Source of the DNA: Serratia ureilytica
Lineage (GTDB): Bacteria > Pseudomonadota > Gammaproteobacteria > Enterobacterales > Enterobacteriaceae
NCBI RefSeq assembly: GCF_013375155.1
Contig: NZ_JABXOF010000012.1
Coordinates: 152,956 to 216,955, forward strand
Length of the DNA: 64,000 nucleotides
Direction: 5' to 3'
A program made the position numbers and the translations under genes. Shown piece after piece: positions 59,769-64,000 of this stretch (position 1 is the stretch's first letter; each line of letters opens with the position of its first letter). Below the pieces are notes generated by a model, which was given only the letters and a program-made list of their open reading frames with translations, searched no databases and was not told the DNA's origin.

Positions 59769-60056
59769 ATGTTGTATACCCTGAGCAATTCGCCAAACCA
59801 ATGTGACCTGCCCGCGCTGTTGCGCCTGACCGCGGAGGGCGACGCGCTGCTGCTGCTGCAGGATGGCGTGCTCGCAGGCCTTGTTGGTAGCGCCCATCTT
59901 GAATCGCTGCTCGCCGCCCCCATATCCCTTTATGCGCTGCAGGACGACCTGGAAGCCAGGGGGTTGATTGGTCATTTTTCGCACAAAATCACTGTCGTCG
60001 GCTATAATCACTTCGTTGAATTAACCGAACAACACCGCAGCCAAATGGCCTGGTGA
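59769..60056 (+). CDS. tusB: Sulfur-relay protein TusB
   Basis: A 95-residue DsrH-like subunit completing TusBCD. MLYTLSNSPNQCDLPALLRL and the tail HFVELTEQHRSQMAW are conserved. It starts 9 nt after tusC and ends 143 nt before rpsL, where a separate strong promoter drives the str operon. Confidence 0.95.
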   Translation: MLYTLSNSPNQCDLPALLRLTAEGDALLLLQDGVLAGLVGSAHLESLLAAPISLYALQDDLEARGLIGHFSHKITVVGYNHFVELTEQHRSQMAW

Positions 60057-60078
60057 TGACGGTGATGTTGTATATTTC

Positions 60079-60107
60079 TTGACACCCATACTGGTCAGCC
60101 CTAAAAT
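60079..60107 (+). promoter_or_regulatory. str operon promoter
   Basis: TTGACA (60079-60084), a 17-bp spacer and TAAAAT (60102-60107), a near-consensus sigma70 promoter about 90 nt upstream of rpsL, as expected for a highly expressed ribosomal operon. Confidence 0.9.
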
Positions 60108-60113
60108 TCTGCG

Positions 60114-61141
<1,028 letters not shown>

Positions 61142-61161
61142 TCATCTGGCTGTAGTCATGC

Positions 61162-61199
61162 TAACCAAGCGGGCGCGTCAAATCGGCCCGCTTGGGTTA
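61162..61199 (+). repeat. Intercistronic hairpin between rpsG and fusA
   Basis: CCAAGCGGGC (61165-61174) pairs with GCCCGCTTGG (61186-61195) over 10 bp with an 11-nt loop, extended past a bulged G by three more pairs. No T tract follows. It may tune rpsG/fusA expression or stabilise processed mRNA. Confidence 0.5.
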
Positions 61200-61225
61200 A
61201 CTGAACTTGAACGCCCTAGGAATAG

Positions 61226-63349
<2,124 letters not shown>

Positions 63350-63362
63350 GCCGCAGGGTTAA

Positions 63363-64000
<638 letters not shown>

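Overview
This window reads as a conserved gammaproteobacterial core chromosome. Gene order and protein sequences point to the Enterobacterales, most likely Serratia (S. marcescens group). That assignment is inference from recalled protein similarity, overall high GC and synteny; no database search was run. The backbone follows the E. coli block ompR-envZ / pckA / hslO-hslR-yrfG-igaA / nudE / mrcA / hofMNOPQ / aroK-aroB-damX-dam-rpe-gph-trpS / cysG-nirDB / tsgA / ppiA / pabA / argD / yhfK / crp / yhfA / prkB / yheU-yheT / yheS / kefGB-yheV / slyD-slyX-fkpA / yheO-tusDCB / rpsL-rpsG-fusA-tuf. No rRNA, tRNA, CRISPR array, prophage or insertion sequence was recognised.

Left part (1-16.4 kb): the OmpR-EnvZ osmosensing pair, then a small type II toxin-antitoxin pair (PIN toxin and ribbon-helix-helix antitoxin) inserted before the gluconeogenic pckA; Hsp33 and Hsp15 heat-shock genes; the nucleotidase YrfG; the Rcs-restraining membrane protein IgaA; Nudix hydrolase NudE; penicillin-binding protein 1a; and an intact, translationally overlapping hofMNOPQ set (PilMNOPQ-like DNA uptake/secretin machinery). 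Middle-left (16.4-27.4 kb): the shikimate-dam operon from aroK to trpS, convergent with the nitrite reductase/siroheme operon nirB-nirD-cysG. The nir promoter keeps an FNR box and a NarL/NarP 7-2-7 site at the classical spacing, but nirC is missing.

Middle (27.4-36.5 kb) holds several accessory insertions relative to E. coli. They are a lone cytosine deaminase (codA) next to tsgA; a three-gene beta-glucoside operon (PTS IIA - GH4 phospho-glycosidase - LacI regulator) with a near-perfect palindromic operator at its predicted transcription start but no IIB/IIC genes; and the pyruvate-sensing BtsS/BtsR two-component pair with the HerA-like ATPase YjgR next to pabA. argD carries what look like tandem ARG boxes over its promoter. 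Right-middle (40-53 kb): yhfK, crp, yhfA, prkB and the yheT-yheU pair, then another accessory block between yheT and yheS: a LysE-family exporter with a PhzF-family protein, followed by the complete taurine sulfonate operon tauABCD.

Right end (53-64 kb): the glutathione-gated potassium efflux pair kefG-kefB, the folding factors SlyD and FkpA, SlyX, YheO, the TusBCD sulfur relay for tRNA 2-thiouridine, and the str operon rpsL-rpsG-fusA-tuf. The last begins from a near-consensus sigma70 promoter and tuf runs off the window. Most of the sequence is ordinary core genome. The places most worth a second look are the self-contained LacI/GH4/PTS-IIA operon, the toxin-antitoxin pair with its palindromic operator, the LysE-PhzF-tau block with a 17-bp palindrome, and a palindrome at the putative yheO promoter.
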